Origin: Syntrophorhabdus sp.
GTDB lineage: Bacteria; Desulfobacterota; BSN033; UBA1163
Length of the DNA: 64,000 bases
NCBI GenBank assembly: GCA_020724025.1
Contig: DYHU01000001.1
Coordinates: 7,117-71,116 of the forward strand
Direction: 5' to 3'
Position numbers and translations under genes: made by a program. Positions 9,042 through 17,707 of the stretch are shown here, one piece after another (position 1 is the first letter of the stretch; every line of letters begins with the position of its first letter). Under the pieces are notes generated by a model that saw nothing but the letters and a program-made list of their open reading frames with translations, was not told where the DNA came from and did not search any database.

Positions 9042-10178
9042 ATGAAAGAGATCCATTTCCCGTTTCTCACTTCATCCGATCTGATTCGTCTGGATTCCCC
9101 CTCCGGGCAGGACCTCCCCTCTTTTCATATTGGCCAGGTCCTCCGGGGAAAGGTGATCGAAGTGATCGATGATCACCATTCGGTGATCCGCATGGAAGGC
9201 CGCGGTCTCTCCGTGGAGAGCCGCATGCCGCTGGACAGAGGAATGGAGGGACTTTTTGAAGTCAAGGCGGTTTATCCTCAAATCGTTCTGAAACTTCTTC
9301 AACCAGAAGAGACGAACCTCCTGGAGGCCGAGAGATGGCTTAAAGCCTTTCTCATGACCGATCCCCAGATGGAGGACCTGTCAGAAAAATTATCACTTCT
9401 CTGGAAAACAGGGAGGGAAGGAATGGCTCCTGCGGTGCGGGAGACGATGGACCGTTTGCTGAGCCTGTGGAGTTCTTTTTCCCCTTCCCGGTCTTTGGCA
9501 ATTGATCCCGGACAGATCCAGGAGATGATCACACAGTCAGGCCTCTTTTTCGAACATCAGTTAGGAGAGCTGATCAAGGCCCGCAGTCGGAGCCGGTTCG
9601 AAGAGGTGCTGGGCAGGGATGTGAAAGGATTGTTGGCTAAATTGAAGGCCCAGCTCGAAACTTCTTCGCCTGCGGTCCAGACCTCAGGCCCCGGTTCCTC
9701 CATGCACGAAGAACTCCTGGGCGGCGTTAATCATCTTCTTCGCAAGATCGAAGGCTACCAGCTGCTTCATTCTTCTTCTCCTGCAGGGATTCAGGAGAAG
9801 ATGTTTCTTCTCCTTCCTTTCTGGATACAGGAACGCCTTCAGCTCGTTGATCTCCATCTCTCTCTTCCTCAATCCGGATCAGACCATTCGGATCCCGAAG
9901 GGATGTCCATACTCTTTTTGCTCCATTTGCCGGAGTGGGGAAGGATGAGCATCGAGGTGAGGATGACCGGGAAAAGGCTTTATGGCCAGTTTCTTCTCTC
10001 CTCTGATGAGGTGGCGTCCTTCTTCAGCGGAGCACTCAACGAACTTCAGAGGAGACTTCTTAATCTTGGATTTCAGTCCGAGATCCGTGTCTCCACCCAG
10101 ACTCCAGAGAAGATTGTAGAAATATTTTTGAGCGAGATGAAAGGAAATGACAGATCATTATTGAACCTCGTCGTCTGA
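9042..10178 (+). CDS. fliK: FliK-like flagellar hook-length control protein
   Basis: A 378-residue protein. The C-terminal segment, about residues 285-365 (LPEWGRMSIEVRMTGKRL, then ALNELQRRLLNLGF), matches the hook-length control C-terminal domain that triggers the FlhB switch. The N-terminal part has a small beta-rich region (GQVLRGKVIEVIDDHHSVIRM) and long helices. An upstream TTG at 9018 lies inside the palindromic repeat; the ATG at 9042 is preferred, although it lacks a clear ribosome binding site. It may be a second FliK paralogue, since the hook genes are outside the window. Confidence 0.7.
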   Translation: MKEIHFPFLTSSDLIRLDSPSGQDLPSFHIGQVLRGKVIEVIDDHHSVIRMEGRGLSVESRMPLDRGMEGLFEVKAVYPQIVLKLLQPEETNLLEAERWLKAFLMTDPQMEDLSEKLSLLWKTGREGMAPAVRETMDRLLSLWSSFSPSRSLAIDPGQIQEMITQSGLFFEHQLGELIKARSRSRFEEVLGRDVKGLLAKLKAQLETSSPAVQTSGPGSSMHEELLGGVNHLLRKIEGYQLLHSSSPAGIQEKMFLLLPFWIQERLQLVDLHLSLPQSGSDHSDPEGMSILFLLHLPEWGRMSIEVRMTGKRLYGQFLLSSDEVASFFSGALNELQRRLLNLGFQSEIRVSTQTPEKIVEIFLSEMKGNDRSLLNLVV

Positions 10179-10211
10179 TCCTACCGCTCCATCTATGAAA
10201 GGATTTATCCA

Positions 10212-10517
10212 ATGGGACAACCGAAACCGAAGAGAGGGTCTATTAAAAAGGCAGTAGCGCTCAAATATATTCCGGGCCGGGATCAGGCCCCGAGGGTGAC
10301 GGCCAAAAGTCAGGGCTTGCTTGCCCAGAAGATCATCGAACTGGCCCGGCATCATAGCATTCCTATCCAGGAAGATCCGGCTCTGGTCCAGATGCTGGCA
10401 CAACTCGACTTCCACCAGGAAATTCCTCCGGAGGCCTATCTGGTCGTGGCGGAGATCCTGGCCTTTGTCTATTCGATGAATCAAAGATGGCCTTCCTTAC
10501 GGCCCCGAAGAGAGTAG
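10212..10517 (+). CDS. FlhB C-terminal-domain paralogue (FhlB type)
   Basis: A 101-residue soluble protein similar to the cytoplasmic domain of FlhB. It shares AVALKY, AKSQGLLAQKIIELARHHSIPI, the Leu-rich helix and AEILAFVYSMN with the flhB product of this window, but has no membrane part and no NPTH cleavage motif. Family knowledge: FhlB-like proteins can substitute for the FlhB C-terminal fragment after cleavage. It follows the FliK-like gene, its expected functional partner in specificity switching. Confidence 0.85.
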   Translation: MGQPKPKRGSIKKAVALKYIPGRDQAPRVTAKSQGLLAQKIIELARHHSIPIQEDPALVQMLAQLDFHQEIPPEAYLVVAEILAFVYSMNQRWPSLRPRRE

Positions 10518-10582
10518 GAAAAAAAATCCCTGTGGTCTTTATCTTCGGGTATCTCTTTGCCTGCCAAAAGCACAAAAAAGTT

Positions 10583-10607
10583 GATTGAAGAATGTCAATC
10601 TATTGAA
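10583..10607 (+). promoter_or_regulatory. Possible FleQ/FlrC-type activator site
   Basis: Two overlapping palindromes lie just upstream of the sigma-54 site: GATTGA-N6-TCAATC (10583-10600) and TCAAT-N2-ATTGA (10595-10606). GTCAATCTATTGAA matches 11 of 14 positions of the Pseudomonas FleQ box as I recall it (GTCAATAAATTGAC). The location suits a sigma-54 activator. No activator gene is in the window. Confidence 0.45.
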
Positions 10608-10626
10608 AATAGAGGGAGTTTGGCGA

Positions 10627-10644
10627 TTGGCACATGCTTTGCAT
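10627..10644 (+). promoter_or_regulatory. Sigma-54 promoter upstream of flgF
   Basis: TTGGCACATGCTTTGCAT carries the -24 GG (10629-10630) and -12 GC (10641-10642) separated by exactly 10 bp, a near-consensus sigma-54 promoter. The predicted start at about 10653 leaves a short leader containing AGGAG before the flgF ATG at 10677. It probably drives flgF through flgI and beyond. Confidence 0.88.
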
Positions 10645-10676
10645 ATATTTCATTATCGACATAAGGAGAATTGATC

Positions 10677-11384
10677 ATGCAACCATCGATTAACCTATCC
10701 CCTTCAGGAGCGCTTCGGCAGGAGAGACGATTCCAGCTGATCTCCCAGAACTTAAGCAATGTGCAAACAGTTGGTTACAAGAAGGATGTCCCCGTTTTTT
10801 CAACCCTCTTTTCTCAATCGCTCGAGCGTTCCGGAGGTGAAAAGCAGGACATTTCCGTCACCTCCTTTCAGCAGGGGAGTATTGAAAAGACCGGAAACGG
10901 TCTTGATCTGGCCATTGAGGGAGAAGGGTTTTTCAAGGTGATGACCCCAAGCGGGATTCGATATACGCGGGCAGGCCATTTCAAGTTGGACAGGGAACAG
11001 AGATTGACCCAGGTGGATGGTTTTCCCGTCCTCGGACGGAGAGGAGAAATCAGGCTGAACGGAAAAGAGATGGTGGTCGAGAAGGATGGGAGCATCAAAC
11101 TGGATGGGGGAGAGGCGGAACGGATCGCCCTGGTCACCTTTGCCGATCCGACCCGGTTGAGAAAAGAGGGAAACAATCTGTTCGTATCAGAGGTTCCTGA
11201 GGGGGAGAAGGAGGTTGAAGCGGTCTCCGTTCTTCAGGGGTACCTCGAACAGTCGAATGTCAATTCGATCGAAGAGATGGTGAAGTTGATCGATGCCCTC
11301 AGGACCTATGAATCGTGTTTAAAAGTGATTCAATCCCGGGATGAACTGAATGGAAAAGTGGTCAATGACCTTGGGAGGGTTTAA
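10677..11384 (+). CDS. flgF: Flagellar proximal rod protein FlgF
   Basis: A 235-residue axial-family protein. The N-terminal rod motif (QERRFQLISQNLSNVQTVGYKKD), the central DLAIEGEGFFKV and the C-terminal helix (SNVNSIEEMVKLIDALRTYESC) fit FlgF, the proximal rod subunit next to FlgG. An in-frame TTG occurs at 10671, but the ATG at 10677 has AGGAG nine bases upstream. It is the first gene after the sigma-54 promoter. Assignment as FlgF rather than another rod protein rests on length and its place before flgG. Confidence 0.9.
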   Translation: MQPSINLSPSGALRQERRFQLISQNLSNVQTVGYKKDVPVFSTLFSQSLERSGGEKQDISVTSFQQGSIEKTGNGLDLAIEGEGFFKVMTPSGIRYTRAGHFKLDREQRLTQVDGFPVLGRRGEIRLNGKEMVVEKDGSIKLDGGEAERIALVTFADPTRLRKEGNNLFVSEVPEGEKEVEAVSVLQGYLEQSNVNSIEEMVKLIDALRTYESCLKVIQSRDELNGKVVNDLGRV

Positions 11385-11411
11385 ACATCCCATAAAGGAG
11401 GAACGAAAACG

Positions 11412-12194
11412 ATGATGCGAGGACTCTGGACAGCGGCCACAGGCATGGCCTGTCAGCAGACGAATATCGATGTAGTGGCCAACAATCTTGCCAATGTGAA
11501 TACCAATGGATTTAAGAAGAGCCGGGCCAATTTTCAGGACCTGATGTATCAGGACATGCGGACCGCAGGGGCCTCCACGGCCGGAGGAGGGCAGATCCCT
11601 TCCGGAATTCAGGTGGGCATGGGATCGAAGGTCGTCTCCGTGGAGAAACTTTTTCTCCAGGGGGATTATGCCAATACTAAGAATCAACTCGATGTGGCGA
11701 TTGAAGGGAAGGGTTTTTTAAAGCTCACCAGCAATGGCAGAGAGGTTTATACCCGGTCCGGAGCCTTCAAGTTGGATAAGGATGGTTATATCTGTGACAG
11801 TCATGGAAACCGGCTCCAGCCAGAATTTGCGGTTCCTGCCAGGACGGCGACGATCACGATCGACTCAGGAGGGAAGCTGGTAGCTTCGGGCTCCGACGGC
11901 AGGGAGCTCGGAAGCGTTCAGATCCAGTTATTTAACTTTCCCAATCCCGGGGGATTGAGAAGCATCGGACAGAACCTCTTCATTCCCAGCGAGGCGTCCG
12001 GAGACCCGGTCCAGGGAAATCCGGGGACCGATGAGATCGGGACGCTTTCCCAGGGATTCTTAGAGATGTCGAATGTCGATGTGGTGGAGGAGATGATCAA
12101 TATGATCATGGCCCAGCGGGCCTATGAGATCGGAAGCAAGGTGATCCAGGCCGGAGATGACATGCTCCAGGTCGCCAATAACCTGAAGAGATAG
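11412..12194 (+). CDS. flgG: Flagellar distal rod protein FlgG
   Basis: A 260-residue protein with the diagnostic FlgG start MMRGLWTAATGMACQQ, the ANNLANVNTNGFKKSRANFQ motif, DVAIEGKGFLKL and the C-terminal helix SNVDVVEEMINMIMAQRAYE. FlgG forms the distal rod through the P and L rings. AAAGGAGGAACG precedes the start. The length is standard. Confidence 0.97.
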   Translation: MMRGLWTAATGMACQQTNIDVVANNLANVNTNGFKKSRANFQDLMYQDMRTAGASTAGGGQIPSGIQVGMGSKVVSVEKLFLQGDYANTKNQLDVAIEGKGFLKLTSNGREVYTRSGAFKLDKDGYICDSHGNRLQPEFAVPARTATITIDSGGKLVASGSDGRELGSVQIQLFNFPNPGGLRSIGQNLFIPSEASGDPVQGNPGTDEIGTLSQGFLEMSNVDVVEEMINMIMAQRAYEIGSKVIQAGDDMLQVANNLKR

Positions 12195-12205
12195 GAGATG
12201 GATGG

Positions 12206-12955
12206 ATGAAACAGGCCATATGTTTTTTCATCGCTCTTGCCTTAGGAACATTTCTTGTTCCCGGTCCCGGAGTATCGGGACAATCTTCTCTTTCCATCGA
12301 AATCAACCGGGAAGGGAAGGTCCTTGAACTGGATGAAGTCGTAAAAATTCTGGAGGCCGGTTTTCAAGCCATCTACCCGGAGAAGAAATATCGAATCGAG
12401 GTCAAGGCGATCCATGGTTATGAGAAGATCGGGCTTCTCTCCGGAGCTCTCTCCTGCGATATCCTCCTCTCCGAACAGGCCCGCCGGGGGGGGAATATCT
12501 CCGCCCTTCTCTTTTTTCGGACGAATGGAAGAGAGGTAGGGAAGGTCAGAGTGAATGGACGTGTCGATATCTATACGGATGTGATCGTGACCGCACATTA
12601 TATGGGAAGGCATCATGAAATTCAGGCAAAAGATGTGCAGTGGGTGAGCCGGAGCCTCTTCCTCCTTCCCCATGACTTCCTCAGCGAGATGAAAGAGGTT
12701 TTGGGAAAGAGGATGACGATTGCGATCAACAGAGGCGAGGTCCTGCGGGCAGGGATCGTCGAGGAACCCCCACTGCTCAGAAGAGGGGATCGGGTGATTC
12801 TCCTGGCGGAGAGTCGCCAGATCAAGATCACTACCGCGGGAGAGGTAAGAGAAGAAGGACGAAGGGGAGACCGTATCAAACTGGTTAACCTCTCAAGCAG
12901 AAAAGAGGTCTCGGGTAGAGTGCTTGATGAGCATACGGTTCAGGTCGATTTTTAA
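12206..12955 (+). CDS. flgA: Flagellar P-ring chaperone FlgA
   Basis: A 249-residue periplasmic protein with an N-terminal signal peptide (hydrophobic residues about 4-22, ending near GVSG). The C-terminal SAF-type domain includes DIYTDVIVTAHYMGRHHEIQ and the typical end (GEVREEGRRGDRIKLVNLSSRK). FlgA assists assembly of the FlgI P ring. It lies between flgG and flgH, 11 bp after flgG. Confidence 0.92.
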   Translation: MKQAICFFIALALGTFLVPGPGVSGQSSLSIEINREGKVLELDEVVKILEAGFQAIYPEKKYRIEVKAIHGYEKIGLLSGALSCDILLSEQARRGGNISALLFFRTNGREVGKVRVNGRVDIYTDVIVTAHYMGRHHEIQAKDVQWVSRSLFLLPHDFLSEMKEVLGKRMTIAINRGEVLRAGIVEEPPLLRRGDRVILLAESRQIKITTAGEVREEGRRGDRIKLVNLSSRKEVSGRVLDEHTVQVDF

Positions 12956-12989
12956 AAATAGACACAAGGTTTGATGTGCAAGGTTCAAA

Positions 12990-13727
12990 ATGAAAGGTGA
13001 AAGAAAGATGAGGATGCCTTCATTAATCATCGGGTGGAAGAAGGTGGCAGGGCTTCAGATGGTGCTCCTTCTTTTGACGGGGTGTATGACGCCACAGGCG
13101 CAGAGGCCGACCCCAATGGATATTGAGAAAGAGATGCTCTCCGGCCGTTCGGCTCCTGCCCCGGTCAGGGAGGAGGGGTCCCTCTGGTCCTCCGCCCATT
13201 CAAACAACCTCTATAGCGATGTGAAGGCGAGAAGTGTGGGCGATATCGTTACGATCAATATTGTTGAATCGGCAAAGGCATCGAAGAATGCAGGGACCAA
13301 GACGGAAAGGGAATCCGGTCTGAATGCCAAGTGGACGGGATTGTTTGAGCTCATCTCAAAGGGTTGGAAACTACATAAGACACCCATCGGGGCCAGTCAT
13401 CAAATCGATTTTTCCAATCAATTTGATGGAAAGGGGGAGACCACCCGTTCCTCTTCTATGACCGCCTATATCACTGCCCGGGTGATCCATGTATTTCCCA
13501 ATGGCAATCTCCTGATCCGAGGGTCAAGACAGATTCAGGTCAATAATGAGAACCAGTATATCTCCCTCCAGGGGATCGTCCGGCCGGAAGATATCTCTTC
13601 AACCAATATCGTCCTTTCCACGTATATTGCTGAGGCGATGATCGAGTTGAACGGATACGGAGCGATCAGCGACAAACAGAGCCCCGGATGGCTGGCCCAG
13701 ATCTTGGACTGGGTATGGCCGTTTTAA
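12990..13727 (+). CDS. flgH: Flagellar L-ring lipoprotein FlgH
   Basis: A 245-residue protein with a lipoprotein signal (hydrophobic segment, then LLTGC as lipobox) and the FlgH core: SLWSSAHSNNLYSDVKARSVGDIVTINI and the C-terminal IVRPEDISSTNIVLSTYIAEA. FlgH forms the outer-membrane ring, confirming a Gram-negative envelope. A second ATG at 13008 is possible; the signal peptide is intact with either start. Confidence 0.96.
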   Translation: MKGERKMRMPSLIIGWKKVAGLQMVLLLLTGCMTPQAQRPTPMDIEKEMLSGRSAPAPVREEGSLWSSAHSNNLYSDVKARSVGDIVTINIVESAKASKNAGTKTERESGLNAKWTGLFELISKGWKLHKTPIGASHQIDFSNQFDGKGETTRSSSMTAYITARVIHVFPNGNLLIRGSRQIQVNNENQYISLQGIVRPEDISSTNIVLSTYIAEAMIELNGYGAISDKQSPGWLAQILDWVWPF

Positions 13728-13749
13728 TAACGTAAAGGTTAAAAGTGAA

Positions 13750-14943
13750 ATGGGTAAAAGAGTGAAAAGGATGGGTAAGTACTGGATGGTTTTCGTTCTG
13801 GGACTTCTCTTGCTGACCTCTCCGGTTGAGGCGGCCCGGTTGAAAGATATCTCCACCTTTAAAGGGGTGAGAACGAATCACCTCTTCGGATACGGATTGG
13901 TCGTGGGGCTCAATGGCACCGGCGACGGGTCGAGCAGCGAATTCACCATCCGTTCAATCGTGAATATGTTAGAAAGGATGGGGATCCATATCGATCAGGA
14001 CAAACTGATCCAGGTCAAACCGAAGAACATCGCAGCGGTCATGGTGACCGCCACCTTGCCGCCCTTTTCAAGGGTGGGAAGCAGGATCGATGTGACCGTT
14101 TCGTCGATCGGAGATGCCAAAAACCTTCAAGGAGGGACGTTGCTTCTGACCCCTCTCAGGGGAGTGGATCAACAGGTCTATGCCCTGGCCCAGGGTCCGA
14201 TTCTCACCGGGGGGTTTGCCGCCGGAGGGGCGGCCGGCGGAGGCGTTCAAAAAAACCATCCCACCGTGGGAATGATCACAAAGGGTGCGCTCATCGAGAG
14301 AGAAGTGCCGGTGAAGCTCAACGGGAAGAAGGAACTCTCCCTCACCCTTTTTAACCCTGATTTTTCAACGTCTGAAAAGACGAAAGAGGCAATCAACCGT
14401 TCTCTCAACGGTTCTTATGCGAGCTGTCTCGATTCGGGAACCCTTTCCATCACTGTTCCGGATACCTATCAGGAGCAGATAACGGAATTGATCGCATTGC
14501 TCGAGAAGGTGGAAGTCGTTCCGGATACGGTGGCCAAGGTCATTATCAATGAGAAGACCGGGACGATCGTCCTGGGAGAAAATGTGCGTATTTCAACCGT
14601 CGCAGTGGCCCACGGTAATCTCAACATCCAGGTCAAGGAGAGTTCAAATGTTTCACAACCTCCTCCTTTTGCTCCGCCTCCGCCCAGAGGAACGGGGACA
14701 ACCGTTGTCCCTCCGGGCAGCGGGACGGTCGTAGCTCCAGGAGGGTCAACCGTGGTGACACCCGAATCGAGTGTGACGGTCAAGGAGGAAGGGCAGGCGC
14801 TGGTGATCGTGGCAGGGGGAGTGAGCCTTGGAGAGGTGATCCGGGCGCTCAATGCCATCGGAGCCACCCCGCGGGACCTCATCTCCATCCTGCAGAGCAT
14901 CAAGGCCGCGGGAGCCCTTCAGGCGGACTTGGAGATACTTTAA
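13750..14943 (+). CDS. flgI: Flagellar P-ring protein FlgI
   Basis: A 397-residue exported protein with a signal peptide ending near SPVEA. The family core starts RLKDISTFKGVRTNHLFGYG and includes GLNGTGDGSS. The C-terminus ends NAIGATPRDLISILQSIKAAGALQADLEIL in two typical blocks. Odd: where FlgI normally has a short linker, residues about 300-340 are a Pro/Gly/Thr/Val-rich low-complexity insert (PPPFAPPPPRGTG, then PPGSGTVVAPGG). A second ATG at 13780 would also keep the signal peptide. Confidence 0.95.
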   Translation: MGKRVKRMGKYWMVFVLGLLLLTSPVEAARLKDISTFKGVRTNHLFGYGLVVGLNGTGDGSSSEFTIRSIVNMLERMGIHIDQDKLIQVKPKNIAAVMVTATLPPFSRVGSRIDVTVSSIGDAKNLQGGTLLLTPLRGVDQQVYALAQGPILTGGFAAGGAAGGGVQKNHPTVGMITKGALIEREVPVKLNGKKELSLTLFNPDFSTSEKTKEAINRSLNGSYASCLDSGTLSITVPDTYQEQITELIALLEKVEVVPDTVAKVIINEKTGTIVLGENVRISTVAVAHGNLNIQVKESSNVSQPPPFAPPPPRGTGTTVVPPGSGTVVAPGGSTVVTPESSVTVKEEGQALVIVAGGVSLGEVIRALNAIGATPRDLISILQSIKAAGALQADLEIL

Positions 14944-14985
14944 AGATGTCACCTCAGTTACGAAGGATGAAAGGCTTGTCGAATA

Positions 14986-15078
14986 TGTAACTCAGGGCTT
15001 TAGTCCCGCCCTGGCGGGGAAAAATCAGCCTTGAAGGGCTGAGTTACAGGTTATGGTTAACTTAAACAAACCATAACC
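14986..15078. repeat. Two nested intergenic hairpins
   Basis: TGTAACTCAG (14986-14995) pairs with CTGAGTTACA (15039-15048), enclosing a second stem made of CCCGCC and GGCGGG. Immediately after, GGTTATGGTT (15049-15058) pairs with AACCATAACC (15069-15078). The 172 bp between flgI and the rod-binding gene holds nothing else. These look like REP-type elements and could stabilise or partly terminate the transcript. Confidence 0.6.
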
Positions 15079-15115
15079 GAGAGATTACCTTTAAAGATTA
15101 AGGAGGAGCCGGAAT

Positions 15116-15490
15116 TTGCCGATAGATCATATCAGAGAACGATCCCATTCGTTCCCCTCCCAGGAGGGACAGGGGGCCGGAAAGGTCGACGAGAAGAGGC
15201 TTGAGAAGGCCTGTCAGGAGTTCGAATCGATCTTTATCCATCAGATGATGAAAACGATGCGGCAGACCATTCCCCGAACGGGATTCATGACTGAGGGCAA
15301 GGAAAGAAATATCTTTCAGGCCCTCTTTGATGAGGAGATCAGCAAGAATATTTCAAAAAGCGGCGGGCTGGGTCTGGGAAAGATGCTCCACCGTCAGATG
15401 GAGAAAAAGGCGGGAGAGAACGGTTCTTTTAAGATGAAAAAGGCCGATACCTTCCGAGGCCCTTTGGGGGAAGGAGGAGTGGCGGAATGA
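15116..15490 (+). CDS. flgJ: FlgJ-like rod-binding protein (no muramidase domain)
   Basis: A 124-residue protein corresponding to the N-terminal rod-binding domain of FlgJ. The core EKACQEFESIFIHQMMKTMRQ and the later FDEEISKNISKSGGLGLGKML are typical. The C-terminal peptidoglycan hydrolase domain of enterobacterial FlgJ is absent, as is usual in deltaproteobacteria. The start is a TTG with GGAGGAG seven bases upstream. The end overlaps flgN by 4 bp (ATGA). Confidence 0.88.
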   Translation: MPIDHIRERSHSFPSQEGQGAGKVDEKRLEKACQEFESIFIHQMMKTMRQTIPRTGFMTEGKERNIFQALFDEEISKNISKSGGLGLGKMLHRQMEKKAGENGSFKMKKADTFRGPLGEGGVAE

Positions 15491-15993
15491 TGAAGGATTG
15501 GAAGAGGGGTGTGGATCTCTTATATCAACTGTTTGAGCAGGAGGCGTCGGACTACCACCGGTTGATTAAAGAGATGAAGATCGAGTCGAAATGCCTGAGG
15601 GAAGGGGACACCGATTCTCTGATGAAATCGGTGAGATCGATCGAGGAACGCATCAAAACGATTCGGATCATCGAGGAGGAGATCCAGAGAACGGGCGAAA
15701 CGATCCTCAATGGTCTGGGAAAGGGAGAAAAGGACCGGACACTTTCGTGTCTCTCGTCCCTTCTGCCCCCTGCTCATCAGAGCCGTCTCTCCTCGTATCA
15801 GAAGACGCTTTTACAGCTCAAGGCATGGGCCAGACAGATCAACGATCAGAACACTACTTTCATACGGGAGTATATGGTTTTTCTTTCAGAGCTGATCTCT
15901 CCCCTGGTCGGCCGATGGAGTGAGTCGACGGGTTATCCGGGTCATAAGAGCCCCTCTGCTTCTTCATCCTATGCGTTGAATCGGGAGGTTTGA
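15487..15993 (+). CDS. flgN: Flagellar export chaperone FlgN
   Basis: A 168-residue, almost entirely helical protein of FlgN type (LLYQLFEQEASDYHRLIKEM, later LKAWARQINDQNTTFIREYM). FlgN is the cytoplasmic chaperone for the hook-associated proteins FlgK and FlgL, both encoded immediately downstream. It overlaps the preceding gene by ATGA, and its stop lies 3 bp before the flgK ATG. Confidence 0.85.
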   Translation: MMKDWKRGVDLLYQLFEQEASDYHRLIKEMKIESKCLREGDTDSLMKSVRSIEERIKTIRIIEEEIQRTGETILNGLGKGEKDRTLSCLSSLLPPAHQSRLSSYQKTLLQLKAWARQINDQNTTFIREYMVFLSELISPLVGRWSESTGYPGHKSPSASSSYALNREV

Positions 15994-15995
15994 AC

Positions 15996-17447
15996 ATGAG
16001 CGGTATCCGGAATGTGATCGACATTGCCAAAGGAGCCCTTCTTGCCAACCAGAAGGCCATCACGGTGACCAGTCACAATATCGCCAATGTCAGTACTCCG
16101 GGGTATACCCGCCAGAGGATGGTTCTTGAATCGAATCCCCCTTATTTCGCCAACCGGTTGAAAGTGGGGATGGGGGTCAGGGCGGATTCCGTCGTCCAGT
16201 ATACGGATCAGTTCATCAACCGGAATATCCATCAGAAAACCTCCCTTCTGAAAGAATATGAAACGAAGGCATCTGTCCTCTCCCAGATGGAGACCATTTT
16301 TAATGAGACGAATGAACAAGGGTTGGCCCAGGCCATGAACGAATTCTGGAATGCCTGGCAGGATCTGGCCAGCAACCCCGGTGGGTTTTCTGAGAGGACG
16401 GCCCTCCTCGCAAAAGGGGAGGTCCTCACGCGCCGATTTCAGTCGATGAGCGAGTCTCTCTATCAGATCAAAAAGGAGATGAACACCAACCTCAAACTCT
16501 CCATTCAGGAGGTGAACCGGCTGGCCAAACAGATTGCGGAGCTAAATGAAAAGATCGTGTTTGCGGAGTCCGACCAGTCGCCTGCAAATGATTTAAGAGA
16601 CCAGAGGGCAAATCATATTGAACAGCTTTCCGAACTGGTGGGCAATGTTTACCTGACCGATCAGCAGGGCGCACTGACCGTCATGAATGAGGATGGGATG
16701 ATCCTGGTCGATGGCAAATATTACTGGGAACTGAGCCAGGACGGGAATGCCATCTACTGGAATGGCATTGCAAGCGATATCAGCCAGAAACTTCAGAGTG
16801 GAAAGATCGGGGCATGGCTCGATCTCCGGGATGAGATCGTTCCCGAATATATTGCCAATCTGGATGAACTGGCAGGGACCTTGATGAGGGAGGTCAATCC
16901 CCTGCACCTCGCGGGTTACACCCTTTCCGGAGACACCGGGAAGTATTTTTTCGAAAATTTTAAGGCCGCTCCTGACACCCCCAACGCCGGCGATTTTACC
17001 GGAGCGGCTTCTTATATCAAGTTGAGCAGTGATGTGAAAGGGATTTCGGCCAATATTGCGGCAGGCGGGGTATCGGGCGACCCGGGTGATAATGAAAATG
17101 CCATGAGAATCCTGTCGGTTCAGACCGATGGGTCCATCCAGATCAGAAAATGGAATTTCGATCAACGGGGGGCGACCATTTTGAGCACGCTTCAGACCGA
17201 AACCCTTGACGATTATTATCGTATGCTGGTTGGGGAGATCGGTGTTCTGACTGACGAATCAACCGAGAATCAAAAGTTTACCCAGGCCTTGCTCGATCAC
17301 CTCTCGGAGTTGAGGGATTCCGTATCCGGAGTGAACCTGGATGAGGAGATGGTTGAATTGATGAAGGTTCAGAGGGCCCACGAGGCCGCATCGAAACTGG
17401 TCACGATCGCGGATGAAATGTTGCAGTCCCTGCTGGAGATGAGATAG
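15996..17447 (+). CDS. flgK: Flagellar hook-associated protein 1 (FlgK)
   Basis: A 483-residue protein with the FlgK N-terminus (IDIAKGALLANQKAITVTSHNIANVSTPGYTRQ, split here by family convention into the start helix and the NIANVSTPGYTRQ motif). It has a central NDLRDQRANHIEQLSELV and the C-terminal axial helix (SGVNLDEEMVELMKVQRAHE). HAP1 joins hook and filament. The ATG at 15996 has GGGAGG seven bases upstream and is preferred over a TTG at 15990. Confidence 0.95.
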   Translation: MSGIRNVIDIAKGALLANQKAITVTSHNIANVSTPGYTRQRMVLESNPPYFANRLKVGMGVRADSVVQYTDQFINRNIHQKTSLLKEYETKASVLSQMETIFNETNEQGLAQAMNEFWNAWQDLASNPGGFSERTALLAKGEVLTRRFQSMSESLYQIKKEMNTNLKLSIQEVNRLAKQIAELNEKIVFAESDQSPANDLRDQRANHIEQLSELVGNVYLTDQQGALTVMNEDGMILVDGKYYWELSQDGNAIYWNGIASDISQKLQSGKIGAWLDLRDEIVPEYIANLDELAGTLMREVNPLHLAGYTLSGDTGKYFFENFKAAPDTPNAGDFTGAASYIKLSSDVKGISANIAAGGVSGDPGDNENAMRILSVQTDGSIQIRKWNFDQRGATILSTLQTETLDDYYRMLVGEIGVLTDESTENQKFTQALLDHLSELRDSVSGVNLDEEMVELMKVQRAHEAASKLVTIADEMLQSLLEMR

Positions 17448-17461
17448 TTGGCATTGCATCA

Positions 17462-17627
17462 ACGGACATGGGTAAACCGCTCTCCAAGGCTTCGAATGGC
17501 GGTCTTTGGATTGAATGGGAAATGAACGATCTCAACTGAGCGAGCCCCATCGATATGGATGAATGCCTGTGCCAATTATTCGAAAGGTGCGCCACGAAGC
17601 CTTTCCGAACGGTTCACCCATGTCCGT
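17462..17627. repeat. MITE-like inverted-repeat element between flgK and flgL
   Basis: The ends at 17462-17494 and 17595-17627 are imperfect 33 bp reverse complements: outer parts ACGGACATGGGTAAACCG and CGGTTCACCCATGTCCGT, inner parts AAGGCTTCG and CGAAGCCTT. The 100 bp interior has no credible gene. The element occupies most of the spacer between two genes that are usually adjacent, which suggests insertion. Confidence 0.7.
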
Positions 17628-17707
17628 ATGATAAATTTTTTATCAACATTAAGGGTAAATGTCCTTGAGAGGATGTTTCAAAGAACGATATTGAAACGGG
17701 AGGTAAG

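Noticed and set aside
15092..15124. TAAAGATT...GCCGATAG near the rod-binding gene as sigma-28
   Set aside because: The spacer is 18 bp rather than 11-12, and the -10-like part lies within the start of the coding region.
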